In this document: positions 6,656 to 14,376 of the stretch, piece by piece | Numbering within the stretch: the stretch's first letter is position 1 | How the letters are laid out: the number at the start of each line of letters is the position of its first letter | NCBI GenBank assembly: GCA_937982505.1 | Contig: CALJLV010000058.1 | Coordinates: 1 to 41,071 of the forward strand | Reading direction: 5' to 3' | Length of the DNA stretch: 41,071 bases | DNA from: an uncultured Desulfobacteraceae bacterium | Lineage (GTDB): Bacteria > Desulfobacterota > Desulfobacteria > Desulfobacterales > UBA2174 | Notes under the pieces: generated by a model | What the model was told of the DNA's origin: nothing | Seen by the model: only the letters and a program-made list of their open reading frames with translations | Databases searched by the model: none | Position numbers and translations under genes: made by a program

Positions 6656-9229
6656 TCACCGATCCCGCAGCAGCGCGGCCGGAGGCTGGCGCAAGACATG
6701 GCCCAGGGCCGGCAGGGCGGCCAGCAGGGCCACGGCGACGATCAGCGGAGCGCTCAGGGCCAGGGCGCCCCAGTCCACCCGGTAGACGAAGGTCCAGCCG
6801 AAGCTCTGGCGGTTGATCACATAGATGAGCAGGTAGGAAAGGAAAAATCCGCAGGCCAGGCCGGCGGCCTCTCCGGCCGTCACCAGAAAGGCCGCTTCGG
6901 TGAGGATCATGCGCCGGATCTGGCCGTAGGCCCCGCCCAGGGCCAGGAGGGTGTTGAGCTGGCGGGCGCGTTCGAGCACCAGAACGGTGAGGGTCGTGGT
7001 GATTCCCAGGGCCGCCACGGCCAGGGCGATGAGCAAAAGAACGGTGGTGATGGCGAAGGTCTCGTCGAAGACCTGGAGGATCGAGGCGCGCAGTTCGGCC
7101 CCGCTGACCATGTCGAGCCGCTCGCCGCAGGCGGTGATCAGGGCCTGGCGCAGCGCTTCGATGCGCGGGAGGTTCCCGTCGGCGAAAAAGCGTACCCCGG
7201 TCCAGCCCGTGCCCGGGATCCGCGCCGTCAGGGCATCCAGATCCACGAAGACCACCCCGCCCTGGGTGCGGTAGTCGCGGATCACCGCCAAAATCGGCCA
7301 GTCCAGGCGCCGGTCCCCCACCTGGGCGGTGAAGCGCTGGCCCGGACCGAGGCCCGTGCGGTGGGCGAAGACCTCCGAGACCACCACCCCCTCCCCCCGG
7401 GCCAGGGCCGGCCGCACCGTTTCGGCCGACCCACCGATCCAGACAAAGTCGCCGTGGCGGAAAAAGGCGGCCAGGGGCATGGCCTCCAGGGTGTAGGGGA
7501 CCGCGGCGTGGTGCAGATTGTAGCGCCGGTGCGGCACGATGGTCACTCCCAGATCCAGGTTGCGCACCGCCTCCACGTCCGCCGGCGCCATGGGATCACG
7601 GAAATTGTTGATCTCGGCCATGCGCGGGGCCACGAAAAGATCGCCGGCGATGGTCTGGGACACCCAGACCTCCACCGTGCGCCGGAAGCTGTGGACCATG
7701 ATCACCAGGGCGCAAAAAAGGGCCACGGCCGTGATCAGGGCCCCGACGCTGACGGCCGTGCGCGTGCCGCTGTCGCGCACGTAGCGGGCCGCCAGAAAAA
7801 AGGGCGCCCGGCGGCGCCCGCCGAGGACGGCGGCCCGGGCCCCCAGGTGCCGCAGGCTCCAGGGCGCCAGCAGGGCAAAGCCCACGAAGAGCAGCAGGGT
7901 GGCCAGGTATCCGGGAAGGGGCAGCCCCGGCGGACCCGGGACCCGGGCCAGGGGCAGGACCGCCAGGAGGCATCCGATGCCCGCCGCGGCCAGGCGCCTG
8001 GCCCGGGCCGGGTAGCGGGGCGAAAGGGGCAACTGGGTCATCACTTCCCGGGGGGCCACCCCCATGGCTTCGCGGGCCGGCTGCCAGGCGGCCAGCACCG
8101 ATACGGCCACGGTCAGAACGAAGCTCAGCCCCAGTTCCGCCGGGCTGAGCACCAGGCGCTCCACCGCGACGCGCACGAAGAGGGTCGAGACGGTCTGGCT
8201 CACCGCTGCCAGCAGGTATTTGACCAGAACGGTGCTGACGGGAATGGCCACGGTCCAGCCCAGAATCCCGAACACCGCCCCTTCGCCGATGAACAGGGCG
8301 AAGAGCCAGCCGCGGCCGGCCCCCATGGCCCGCAGGACCGAAAGCTCCTGGCGCCGGGAGGCCGCGTTGAGGGCCACCAGGCTGTAGACCAGAAACATAC
8401 CCACGAAAAGCGACGCGAAGCTCAGGACCGAAAGGTTGATCTGGTAGGCGCGCACCATGGCCGTGCCTGCGGCCTTGGCCCCGCCCGGCAGGGCCAGGGC
8501 GACGCCGGGCGGCAGCCGGGCGGCCAGCAAGTCCCATTCGTCCTCCCCCAGGTCTTCGGCTGCCAGCAGATCGATGCGGTCCACTTCACCCAAGCGGCCG
8601 GTGAATTCCTGGAAGGTGGCCAGATCCACGATCACCAGGCGCCCGGCCTCGACGCCCCCGAGTCCGTCGGAGGTCACCCGTCCGGCCACCTCGAAGGCCA
8701 CCGGGCCCCGCGCATGCTCCAGATCCACCTTCTGGCCCACGCGCCAGCCCAGATCCCGGGCCAGCGAAGCGCCGGCCAGCAGCGTGGCCGGCCGCGCCAT
8801 GAGGGAGACCCAGGCGGCGCGCGCCGCCCTGTCCCGGTCCTCGGCCTCCCAGGCGCGCAGGGGGCGGTCGAGGATCGGATCGATCCCCACCATGCGAAAA
8901 CTGCGCTCCGGGTCGGTCGAGGGCCGCACATAGGTGCTCATCACCGGTGCGGCGGCCCGCAGGGCCGGATGGCGCAGCAGCTCGGCCACCAGGGTTTCGG
9001 GAACCCCGCCCCCATCGGCCAGCACCACGCGGTCGGCCTTCCCGGCCAGCCGATCCACCGTGTTGGCAAAGGACGCCAGGGAGGCGTCCACGCTCAGGCG
9101 AACGCTGGTGAAGACCGCCGCGCCCAGGGCGATCCCGGCCAGAACGGTCAGGGCCCGGCCCCGGTGTCGCAACAGGTGGCGCAGGCTGAACAGGTAAAAG
9201 AGGCGCAAAAAAGCGGTCAACTGGCGCAT
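6656..9229 (-). CDS. ABC transporter permease with two FtsX domains (YbbP type)
   Basis: This 857-residue membrane protein begins with a basic stretch and a transmembrane helix (ALTVLAGIALGAAVFTSV), followed by a large periplasmic domain. There is then a block of helices beginning ALNAASRRQELSVLRAMGAG, the FtsX-domain signature. A second periplasmic domain and a second FtsX block (ARQLNTLLALGGAYGQIRRM) follow near the C-terminus. Two fused FtsX halves of this length fit the YbbP/type VII ABC class, which moves or extracts lipids or lipoproteins mechanically rather than importing solutes. Its ATG lies inside the end of the ATPase gene (13-base overlap), so the two are coupled. No membrane-fusion protein or lipase neighbour is present, and the cargo is unknown. 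Confidence 0.88.
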   Translation of the reverse strand: MRQLTAFLRLFYLFSLRHLLRHRGRALTVLAGIALGAAVFTSVRLSVDASLASFANTVDRLAGKADRVVLADGGGVPETLVAELLRHPALRAAAPVMSTYVRPSTDPERSFRMVGIDPILDRPLRAWEAEDRDRAARAAWVSLMARPATLLAGASLARDLGWRVGQKVDLEHARGPVAFEVAGRVTSDGLGGVEAGRLVIVDLATFQEFTGRLGEVDRIDLLAAEDLGEDEWDLLAARLPPGVALALPGGAKAAGTAMVRAYQINLSVLSFASLFVGMFLVYSLVALNAASRRQELSVLRAMGAGRGWLFALFIGEGAVFGILGWTVAIPVSTVLVKYLLAAVSQTVSTLFVRVAVERLVLSPAELGLSFVLTVAVSVLAAWQPAREAMGVAPREVMTQLPLSPRYPARARRLAAAGIGCLLAVLPLARVPGPPGLPLPGYLATLLLFVGFALLAPWSLRHLGARAAVLGGRRRAPFFLAARYVRDSGTRTAVSVGALITAVALFCALVIMVHSFRRTVEVWVSQTIAGDLFVAPRMAEINNFRDPMAPADVEAVRNLDLGVTIVPHRRYNLHHAAVPYTLEAMPLAAFFRHGDFVWIGGSAETVRPALARGEGVVVSEVFAHRTGLGPGQRFTAQVGDRRLDWPILAVIRDYRTQGGVVFVDLDALTARIPGTGWTGVRFFADGNLPRIEALRQALITACGERLDMVSGAELRASILQVFDETFAITTVLLLIALAVAALGITTTLTVLVLERARQLNTLLALGGAYGQIRRMILTEAAFLVTAGEAAGLACGFFLSYLLIYVINRQSFGWTFVYRVDWGALALSAPLIVAVALLAALPALGHVLRQPPAALLRDR

Positions 9230-9912
9230 GACCCGTCGCGGATGGCCCCGTCGGCCAGGCAGATTTCCCGGGTGGCGACCCGGTCGGCGATGGTGCTGTG
9301 GGTCGCGATGATCACGGTGCGGCCCCAGCGCCGGTTCAGATCGGCCAGCAGGGCCACCACGGCCCGGCCGTTGCGGCTGTCGAGGTTGCCGGTGGGTTCG
9401 TCGGCCAGGATGATCTGCGGGTCGTTGATCAGGGCCCGGGCGATGGCGGTGCGCTGCATCTCGCCGCCGGAAAGCTGGGCCGGAAAATGGCGCTGGCGAT
9501 GGGCCAGCCCCATCCACGCGAGCAGCTCTTCGGCGCGGCGGCGCGCAGGCCCCCGGGGCCGGGCCGCCAGCAGGGCCGGCAGGCAGACGTTGTCCAGGAC
9601 ATCCAGGGTGGGCAGCAGGTTGAAGTTCTGGAAGACCATTCCCACCACCTGGCGGCGGAAAAGGGTCAGCTCCGCTTCGCCGGCCGCCCCCAGGTCCCGG
9701 CCGGCCACCACCAGGCTGCCGGCGCTGGGCCGGTCGAGCCCGGCCAGCAAGGAGAGCAGGGTGCTCTTGCCCGAACCGCTCACCCCCTTGAGAACCACCA
9801 GGGCCCCCGGCGCCACGGCCAGGTCGACGCCGGCCAGAGCGGTCACCGGGGTGTCTCCCAGGCGGTAGACCCGCGTCAGGGCGCGGGCCTCTATGATGGG
9901 TGTGCCGGTCAT
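9217..9912 (-). CDS. ABC transporter ATPase, LolD/MacB/YbbA type
   Basis: This 231-residue ATPase has Walker A GVSGSGKST (residues 43-51), the Q-loop FQNFNLLPTL, the signature LSGGEMQRTAIARAL, Walker B IILADEPTGNLD and the switch histidine in IIATHS. The PTGNLD form and the short length are typical of LolD/MacB/YbbA proteins that power FtsX-type permeases. It overlaps the start of the double-FtsX permease by 13 bases and is surely its partner. The start at 9912 gives the usual N-terminus (IIEARALTRVY) but lacks a good ribosome-binding site. About 150 bases without a gene separate it from the HD hydrolase upstream. Confidence 0.92.
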   Translation of the reverse strand: MTGTPIIEARALTRVYRLGDTPVTALAGVDLAVAPGALVVLKGVSGSGKSTLLSLLAGLDRPSAGSLVVAGRDLGAAGEAELTLFRRQVVGMVFQNFNLLPTLDVLDNVCLPALLAARPRGPARRRAEELLAWMGLAHRQRHFPAQLSGGEMQRTAIARALINDPQIILADEPTGNLDSRNGRAVVALLADLNRRWGRTVIIATHSTIADRVATREICLADGAIRDGSCAS

Positions 9913-10061
9913 GGGAAAAGGCTGAGGCCTTGACGCCTCCTGGTCCCCGTGCTCACCAGGAATCCATGTGCATCGCAGCAAAACGGCGATAAGACCATCC
10001 GAAAATCTCACCCCCCTGGCCACCCCGTCGATCGAACCGGGGATGCCCGCAGGCGGCGCGT

Positions 10062-10649
10062 CTACTTGTCCAGATACCCCCGGGCCACCGCTTCGTCGAT
10101 GAGGGCCTCGGCATAGGCCCACAGCCGGGGCGCCCCCTCGCGCAGGGGGCCCATGCGCTCGCGCACCTGGCCGCTGCGCACCCCGTGGCGCCGCCACTGG
10201 CGCCCCTGGGTGCGAAAGTTGTGGATCAGGGGCTGGAGCCGATCCAGGGCGGCGGCGAAACCGGCTTCGGGCGTCCGCCGGGCCTCGAACTCCTCCCACA
10301 GTTGTCTGGCCCAGCCGGCCTGGTCCCCGGGCAGAAGACCGAACAGGCGCCCGGCGGCGGCCGCTTCGCGGTCGTGCTGGTCCCGGCGCCCGCGGGGATC
10401 GTAGCAGTAGGTGTCGCCGGCATCGATTTCCACCAGGTCATGGAAAAGAAGCATCTGGACCACCCGGGCAAGGTCCAGATCGGGGCGGGGGGCGTATTCG
10501 GCCAGCAGGGGGGCCATGACGGCGATGTGCCAGGAATGTTCGGCGGAGTTTTCCTGGCGGGTGCCGTCCATGAGCAGGGTCTGGCGGCGCACCTGCTTGA
10601 GCCGGTCGATTTCCACCAGGAAGGCCAGTTGGCGATCCAGTCGCGGCAT
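10062..10649 (-). CDS. HD-domain hydrolase, YfbR/HDDC2-like 5'-nucleotidase
   Basis: This 195-residue HD-domain protein has the family signature NSAEHSWHIAVMA (metal His38) and LLFHDLVEIDAGDT (His70-Asp71), followed by AGDTYCYD. These match the YfbR/HDDC2 group, whose characterised members are metal-dependent 5'-deoxynucleotidases or broad 5'-nucleotidases. A role in trimming deoxynucleotide pools is likely but is inferred from the family. The ATG at 10649 has GAGGA upstream at about 8 bases and gives the normal N-terminus (RQLAFLVEIDRLKQVRRQTL). It is transcribed divergently from the rhodanese gene across about 225 bases. Confidence 0.85.
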   Translation of the reverse strand: MPRLDRQLAFLVEIDRLKQVRRQTLLMDGTRQENSAEHSWHIAVMAPLLAEYAPRPDLDLARVVQMLLFHDLVEIDAGDTYCYDPRGRRDQHDREAAAAGRLFGLLPGDQAGWARQLWEEFEARRTPEAGFAAALDRLQPLIHNFRTQGRQWRRHGVRSGQVRERMGPLREGAPRLWAYAEALIDEAVARGYLDK

Positions 10650-10758
10650 GGGGTTGTCCTCGGGTGAGGGGTGGATCCAAGATGCACCTCGCCGCGGTGC
10701 ATAGCACGGCCGGGACCAGGGGACAAGGGCGAGACAATAATGAATCCTCAACAATCGC

Positions 10759-10787
10759 TTGACCACCGGACCACGTCGAACTATGAA
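10759..10787 (+). promoter_or_regulatory. candidate sigma-70-type promoter of the rhodanese gene
   Basis: TTGACC, a 17-base spacer and TATGAA lie about 90 bases upstream of the rhodanese ATG, with no other gene between. The -35 box matches 5 of 6 and the -10 box 4 of 6. Confidence 0.5.
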
Positions 10788-10874
10788 ATGAACATATGCT
10801 CGTTTTGCGCGTCGGCTTGGGCACACCCGGGCCAACAGCGCACTGATCCAATCCCTTTGTCAAAGGAGGATGCC

Positions 10875-11456
10875 ATGCGCAGAAAATCGATCATCGGGTT
10901 GATGGCGGCCGTACTGGTGCTGCTGGTGGCCTCGTGGGCCGCCGCGGAGTACGTCTACAAGGTCAACAAGGAGCACACGGGGGGCAACGTGACCCCCGTG
11001 GAAGCCTACGAAATGATCCAGAAGGATCCGGCTCACACCTTCCTGGTGGACTGCCGCACCCGCGCCGAGTACCAGTTCGTGGGCCATCCGGTGGGCGCCG
11101 TCAACATCCCGGTGCGCTTCTTGACGGCCCAGGCCGGCGACAAGGGATACAAGGAAGCGGACAACCCGGACTTCGGCAAGGTGCTCAGCGCCCGCTTCAA
11201 CCCCCAGACCGACACCCTGATCTTCATGTGCCGCAGCGGCAGTCGCAGCTGCACCTCCTGCGACAAGGCCCTGGAAGTGGGGTTTGCCAAGGAGAGGGTC
11301 TTCAACATGATGGGCGGTTTCGAGGGCGATCTGAACAAGAACAAGGCGAGCGCCTTTTACGGCCAGCGCTGGGGCGGCGGCTGGAAGCTCGAAGGGCTGC
11401 CGTGGACCTACGACATGGACCCCAAGCTGATGTATCCGCCGGACGTGGCGCCCTGA
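10875..11456 (+). CDS. exported rhodanese-like sulfurtransferase
   Basis: This 193-residue protein has a clear Sec signal peptide: RRK, a hydrophobic run IIGLMAAVLVLLVASW, then AAA before EY at about residue 25. The mature part is a single rhodanese domain with VDCRTRAEYQFVGHPVGAVNIP and the active-site loop CRSGSRS, where Cys119 would carry the persulfide; two further cysteines (126, 129) follow closely. Periplasmic rhodaneses handle sulfane sulfur, and the location suits a sulfur-active anaerobe. AAAGGAGG precedes the ATG at ideal spacing, and the upstream promoter is good, so expression may be substantial. The gene stands alone and converges with the methyltransferase fusion across a strong hairpin. 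Confidence 0.9.
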   Translation: MRRKSIIGLMAAVLVLLVASWAAAEYVYKVNKEHTGGNVTPVEAYEMIQKDPAHTFLVDCRTRAEYQFVGHPVGAVNIPVRFLTAQAGDKGYKEADNPDFGKVLSARFNPQTDTLIFMCRSGSRSCTSCDKALEVGFAKERVFNMMGGFEGDLNKNKASAFYGQRWGGGWKLEGLPWTYDMDPKLMYPPDVAP

Positions 11457-11534
11457 GGGCAGGGCCCTTCACGCCCCCCCGGGATGGCTGACCGGGCTTG
11501 CCCCATCCGCGAGAGCCGTCCCTCAATCAAGCGG

Positions 11535-11563
11535 TCCGGCAGCGGCCAGCGGCCTCTGCCGGA
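11535..11563. terminator. strong hairpin between converging genes
   Basis: TCCGGCAG and CTGCCGGA form a perfect 8-bp stem. After one C/T mismatch the stem continues with GGCC-AGC-GGCC (4 bp, 3-nt loop). It lies between the rhodanese and methyltransferase genes, which converge. There is no T-tract, so it may act on both strands with factor help or as a 3'-end stabiliser. Confidence 0.5.
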
Positions 11564-11607
11564 TCTGCCCCCCCCCGCATCCGCGTCGCAGGAACCGCCC
11601 GGCCCCC

Positions 11608-12840
11608 TCACCCTGCCGAGCCGGGCGTGCGGCCGCCGGCATGCCCCCAGACGGCAAAAACCGGATCCGCCACGGGATTGGCCGCGTGGTAGCGGTCGGT
11701 TTCCGGCCGCGGCCGTCCCCGCAGGGAGTAGGTGAACAGGTCGGCGAAAACCCCGCTTCGCAAAAAATACTCCAGGACCAGGCCCGGTCGCTCGAACTCG
11801 TGCAGTTCCGACCAGATGCGGATCGCCTTGGGGGCAAACCAGCGGTTGGAAAAAGTCACCACAAAAACGCCGCCCGGCACCAGGACCCGGGCCACCTCGG
11901 CGAAGATCGCCAGGGGATCGGTCAGGTACTCCACCGAGACGGTGCAAACCACGGCATCGAAGCGCCCACTGGGGAAGGGCAGGCGCGGCGCCTGGTTCAG
12001 GTCCTGGACCACCCGGCCGGTCAGACGCGCATTGGCCTCCAGTTCGACCCGGTTGAGCCCCAGGCCCACCACCTCGGCCAGAGGGACTTCGGGGGCAAGA
12101 TGGGAGGCCCAGCTACTCATCAGGTCCAGAACCCGGGCCCCGGCCGGCACCAGCCGCCGGTACAGGCCGGTGACCGCCTCGATGGCCGCGTCGTCGATGT
12201 GCTGGACCAGGCGCGGCTGGCGGTAGAACTGGCCGTCCGGGGCGGGGTCCTCCCGCTCCAGGGCCCCGGGTACCAGAAATTCGGTGGGCCGGCCGTTGGC
12301 CCGGGCCTGGATCCCCGGTCCGCTGGTGAGCAGCTCCAGCCAGTCGTTGCAGGTTCCGCCCCGCTCTTCGAATTTGGGCCGCACCTCCTCGATAACGGCG
12401 GTCACGCGCAGGGGCAGATCGGCCAGAGGGTGGTTGAAATCGGCCCGGATCCCGCCCTCGCCCGTTCCGGTGCACCGGAAGGGGGTGACCGAACCGGGGA
12501 AAACCCCGGGCAGTCCCTTGAGGATCCCGGCCGGGTAGAAGCGGCCGTAGCGGGGGACGACGGCCTCTCCGCTGCGCAGCCGGCCGCCGATACAGGCGGG
12601 CGAAACCGCGTACACCCGTTCCCCGCGGCGCGGCCCGGTAATCTGGCCGGCGGCGAAATCGGCCTCGATGCGCTCCCCACTGCGGCGGCCCATGAGGGCC
12701 GGGCCCAGGGGCCCGCGCAGCAGGTCGCGCCAGAAATTGACCCGGGGCGCATGGAGCCGGTCCGAGTGATGGATCCCGTTTCTTTCCCAGTCGAGCTCAA
12801 AGGTGATGGTGGCCAGATTTTCACGGTGGGTCATGAACAT
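11608..12840 (-). CDS. fusion of FKBP/SlyD-like domain with SAM methyltransferase
   Basis: This 410-residue protein has two unrelated parts. Residues about 10-155 resemble FKBP/SlyD-type prolyl isomerases: VNFWRDLLRGPLGPALMG, a GER.EADF strand, a beta-rich middle and DFNHPLADLPLRVTAVIEEV (134-153), matching the family's NHPLAGk-L ending. Residues about 205-375 are a class I SAM methyltransferase: VLDLMSSWASHL (motif I, 237-248), LPFPSGRFDAVVCTVSVEYL (287-306) and VLVPGGVFVVTFSNR. The linker holds CNDWLELL. Targets are unknown; a SAM-dependent enzyme guided by a chaperone-like domain is inference. AAGGAT precedes the ATG at 12840 at about 7 bases; a second ATG lies two codons on. A good Fur box sits about 50 bases upstream, suggesting iron control. 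Confidence 0.82.
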   Translation of the reverse strand: MFMTHRENLATITFELDWERNGIHHSDRLHAPRVNFWRDLLRGPLGPALMGRRSGERIEADFAAGQITGPRRGERVYAVSPACIGGRLRSGEAVVPRYGRFYPAGILKGLPGVFPGSVTPFRCTGTGEGGIRADFNHPLADLPLRVTAVIEEVRPKFEERGGTCNDWLELLTSGPGIQARANGRPTEFLVPGALEREDPAPDGQFYRQPRLVQHIDDAAIEAVTGLYRRLVPAGARVLDLMSSWASHLAPEVPLAEVVGLGLNRVELEANARLTGRVVQDLNQAPRLPFPSGRFDAVVCTVSVEYLTDPLAIFAEVARVLVPGGVFVVTFSNRWFAPKAIRIWSELHEFERPGLVLEYFLRSGVFADLFTYSLRGRPRPETDRYHAANPVADPVFAVWGHAGGRTPGSAG

Positions 12841-12885
12841 GGACCGTATCCTTGGTGGAGGGCGCCGGCGGCACCGGGTTGCAAT

Positions 12886-12900
12886 TGAGAATAATTATCG
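12886..12900 (-). promoter_or_regulatory. candidate Fur box
   Basis: On the minus strand CGATAATTATTCTCA matches the 7-1-7 Fur consensus TGATAATnATTATCA at 12 of 14 defined positions. It stands out as an AT-rich island in GC-rich DNA and lies about 50 bases before the methyltransferase-fusion start. The only other neighbour is the 3' end of the photolyase gene. Confidence 0.6.
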
Positions 12901-12976
12901 CAACCATAATGACGGACGGGGAAAAAGCAACCGCAGAAAACGGCGAAATCCGGTGGCCGGGGCGGGTTCAGCCGGA

Positions 12977-14359
12977 TCAAGGCGATGCCGCCGAGCGCAG
13001 CGCCACCTTGCGCACGTAGGCCTCGATGTCGCATTTGCGGCGCAGGCCGGAGGCCGTCATGGCGCGCACCTTGCCGAATACCGGCCGCTCGGGCCAGGGA
13101 CGGTCGTGCCGGCCGAAGATCCAGGCCACACCGGCGTAGGAGTTGGGATCACGCCCGTCGAGGAAATAGCGGTTGTTGAGGGCGAGCAGGGTGGCAAAGG
13201 CCTCCCGGGGGCTCGGAGACCAGGCCAGGACCTGCTTGCCCCAGTACATGCGCATATAGTTGTGCATGAATCCGGTGGCCCGCATCTCGGCCATGGCCGC
13301 GTTCCAGTAAGGGTCATGGGTCTGACCGGCCTCCAGCTGGGCCGGGGTGTAAAGATGGGGCCGCGTATCGGCGGCATGGGCCGCCAGGGTTTCCCGGGCC
13401 CAATCGGGCAGGCCGTCGTAGGCGTCGTAATCGGGCGTGTGGCACACGAAGTTGACGGCCAGCTCCCGGCGCACCACCAGCTCCTCGAGAAAGGCGGCGC
13501 GGCTCTCCGGCCCGCATTCGGCCTCCCGCACCCGGCGCGCCAGCCAGACCGGAGAGATCTGGCCGAAATGCAGATAGGGGCTCATCATGGAGACATGGTC
13601 GGTCTGGGGCTGGTGGGCATGGGCCGCGTAGGGGTCCAGCGACCGGTTCAGAAAGAGCTGAAAGCGCCGCCGGGCCTCGCCGGTGCCCCCGGTGAACCAG
13701 CCCGAGACCGCCGCCACCGGCCCTGCGAGCCGCAGCCGGTCAAGCAGACCGGGGATGTCGGCCGGATCCTCGCCGGCGATGTCCAGGTCCAGGGATGGAT
13801 GAACGGGACGGAGCGGCGGCCCCGCGGGCTGCAGAAAACGATCCATCTGGCGCAGGATCTTGGGCCGCAGGGTGCGGGCCGCGTACTCGGCCTTGTCCGA
13901 GGCCACGCCCGTGGGCACCACCACATCGGTTTCCACCTCCACCACGGGGCACTGGGCCCCGCCGCCCACCGCCCGCCGCCACCGGCGCTGGTGGCGCAGG
14001 TAGCCGCGATCACAGACGATCAAGGCGGCCTGCCGCCCCAGTTCGAGGACCACCCGATCCGGCTCGCCCAGGCGCAGAACGAAGCGGATCCCCTGGTCGG
14101 CCAGGGCGGCGGCGACTTCCCGCAGCCCCTCGAGCATGAAGGTGTAATGGCGCCGATTGGCCTCCGGATAGCGGTCGCTGAGGGCAAACCCCACCACCGG
14201 CGGGAGCCCGAGCCGATTGGCCTCGGCGATGGCCAGGGCCAGCGCCGGATTCTCCTCGACCCGCTGGGCCTGCTGCATCCAGTAAAGGACGAACCGGCCG
14301 CTTGCAGGGGGCTGATGGTTGCGCCGCCGCAGGCGCGGGTCCGGCGGGAGGTGGGTCAT
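12977..14359 (-). CDS. class II deoxyribodipyrimidine (CPD) photolyase
   Basis: This 460-residue flavoprotein uses blue or near-UV light to split cyclobutane pyrimidine dimers. Class II identity is shown by the N-terminal GRFVLYWMQQAQRVEENPAL block, SPYLHFGQISP in the middle, and the FAD/DNA-binding C-terminal half with FMHNYMRMYWGKQVLAW and NNRYFLDGRDPNSYAGVAW. It continues FGRHDRPWPERPVFGKVR. Length and motifs look complete. The ATG at 14359 follows the histidine kinase stop by only 7 bases, and AGGGTGG, its ribosome-binding site, lies inside a perfect inverted repeat, so translation is probably coupled to the kinase. Its presence implies exposure to light at least at times. Confidence 0.95.
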   Translation of the reverse strand: MTHLPPDPRLRRRNHQPPASGRFVLYWMQQAQRVEENPALALAIAEANRLGLPPVVGFALSDRYPEANRRHYTFMLEGLREVAAALADQGIRFVLRLGEPDRVVLELGRQAALIVCDRGYLRHQRRWRRAVGGGAQCPVVEVETDVVVPTGVASDKAEYAARTLRPKILRQMDRFLQPAGPPLRPVHPSLDLDIAGEDPADIPGLLDRLRLAGPVAAVSGWFTGGTGEARRRFQLFLNRSLDPYAAHAHQPQTDHVSMMSPYLHFGQISPVWLARRVREAECGPESRAAFLEELVVRRELAVNFVCHTPDYDAYDGLPDWARETLAAHAADTRPHLYTPAQLEAGQTHDPYWNAAMAEMRATGFMHNYMRMYWGKQVLAWSPSPREAFATLLALNNRYFLDGRDPNSYAGVAWIFGRHDRPWPERPVFGKVRAMTASGLRRKCDIEAYVRKVALRSAASP

Positions 14360-14376
14360 GTCCACCCTAGGTGGAC
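14360..14376. promoter_or_regulatory. inverted repeat covering kinase stop and photolyase ribosome-binding site
   Basis: GTCCACC and GGTGGAC are perfect 7-base arms around a 3-base centre. On the transcribed minus strand the stem includes the kinase's TAG and the AGGGTGG used by the photolyase, ending right at its ATG. Ribosomes terminating on the kinase would open it. Confidence 0.6.

Noticed and set aside
6620..9868. A 1082-codon open frame on the plus strand opposite the FtsX permease and its ATPase
   Set aside because: It is rich in Gly, Gln, His, Arg and Pro with no domain, and mirrors the codon bias of the real genes on the minus strand.
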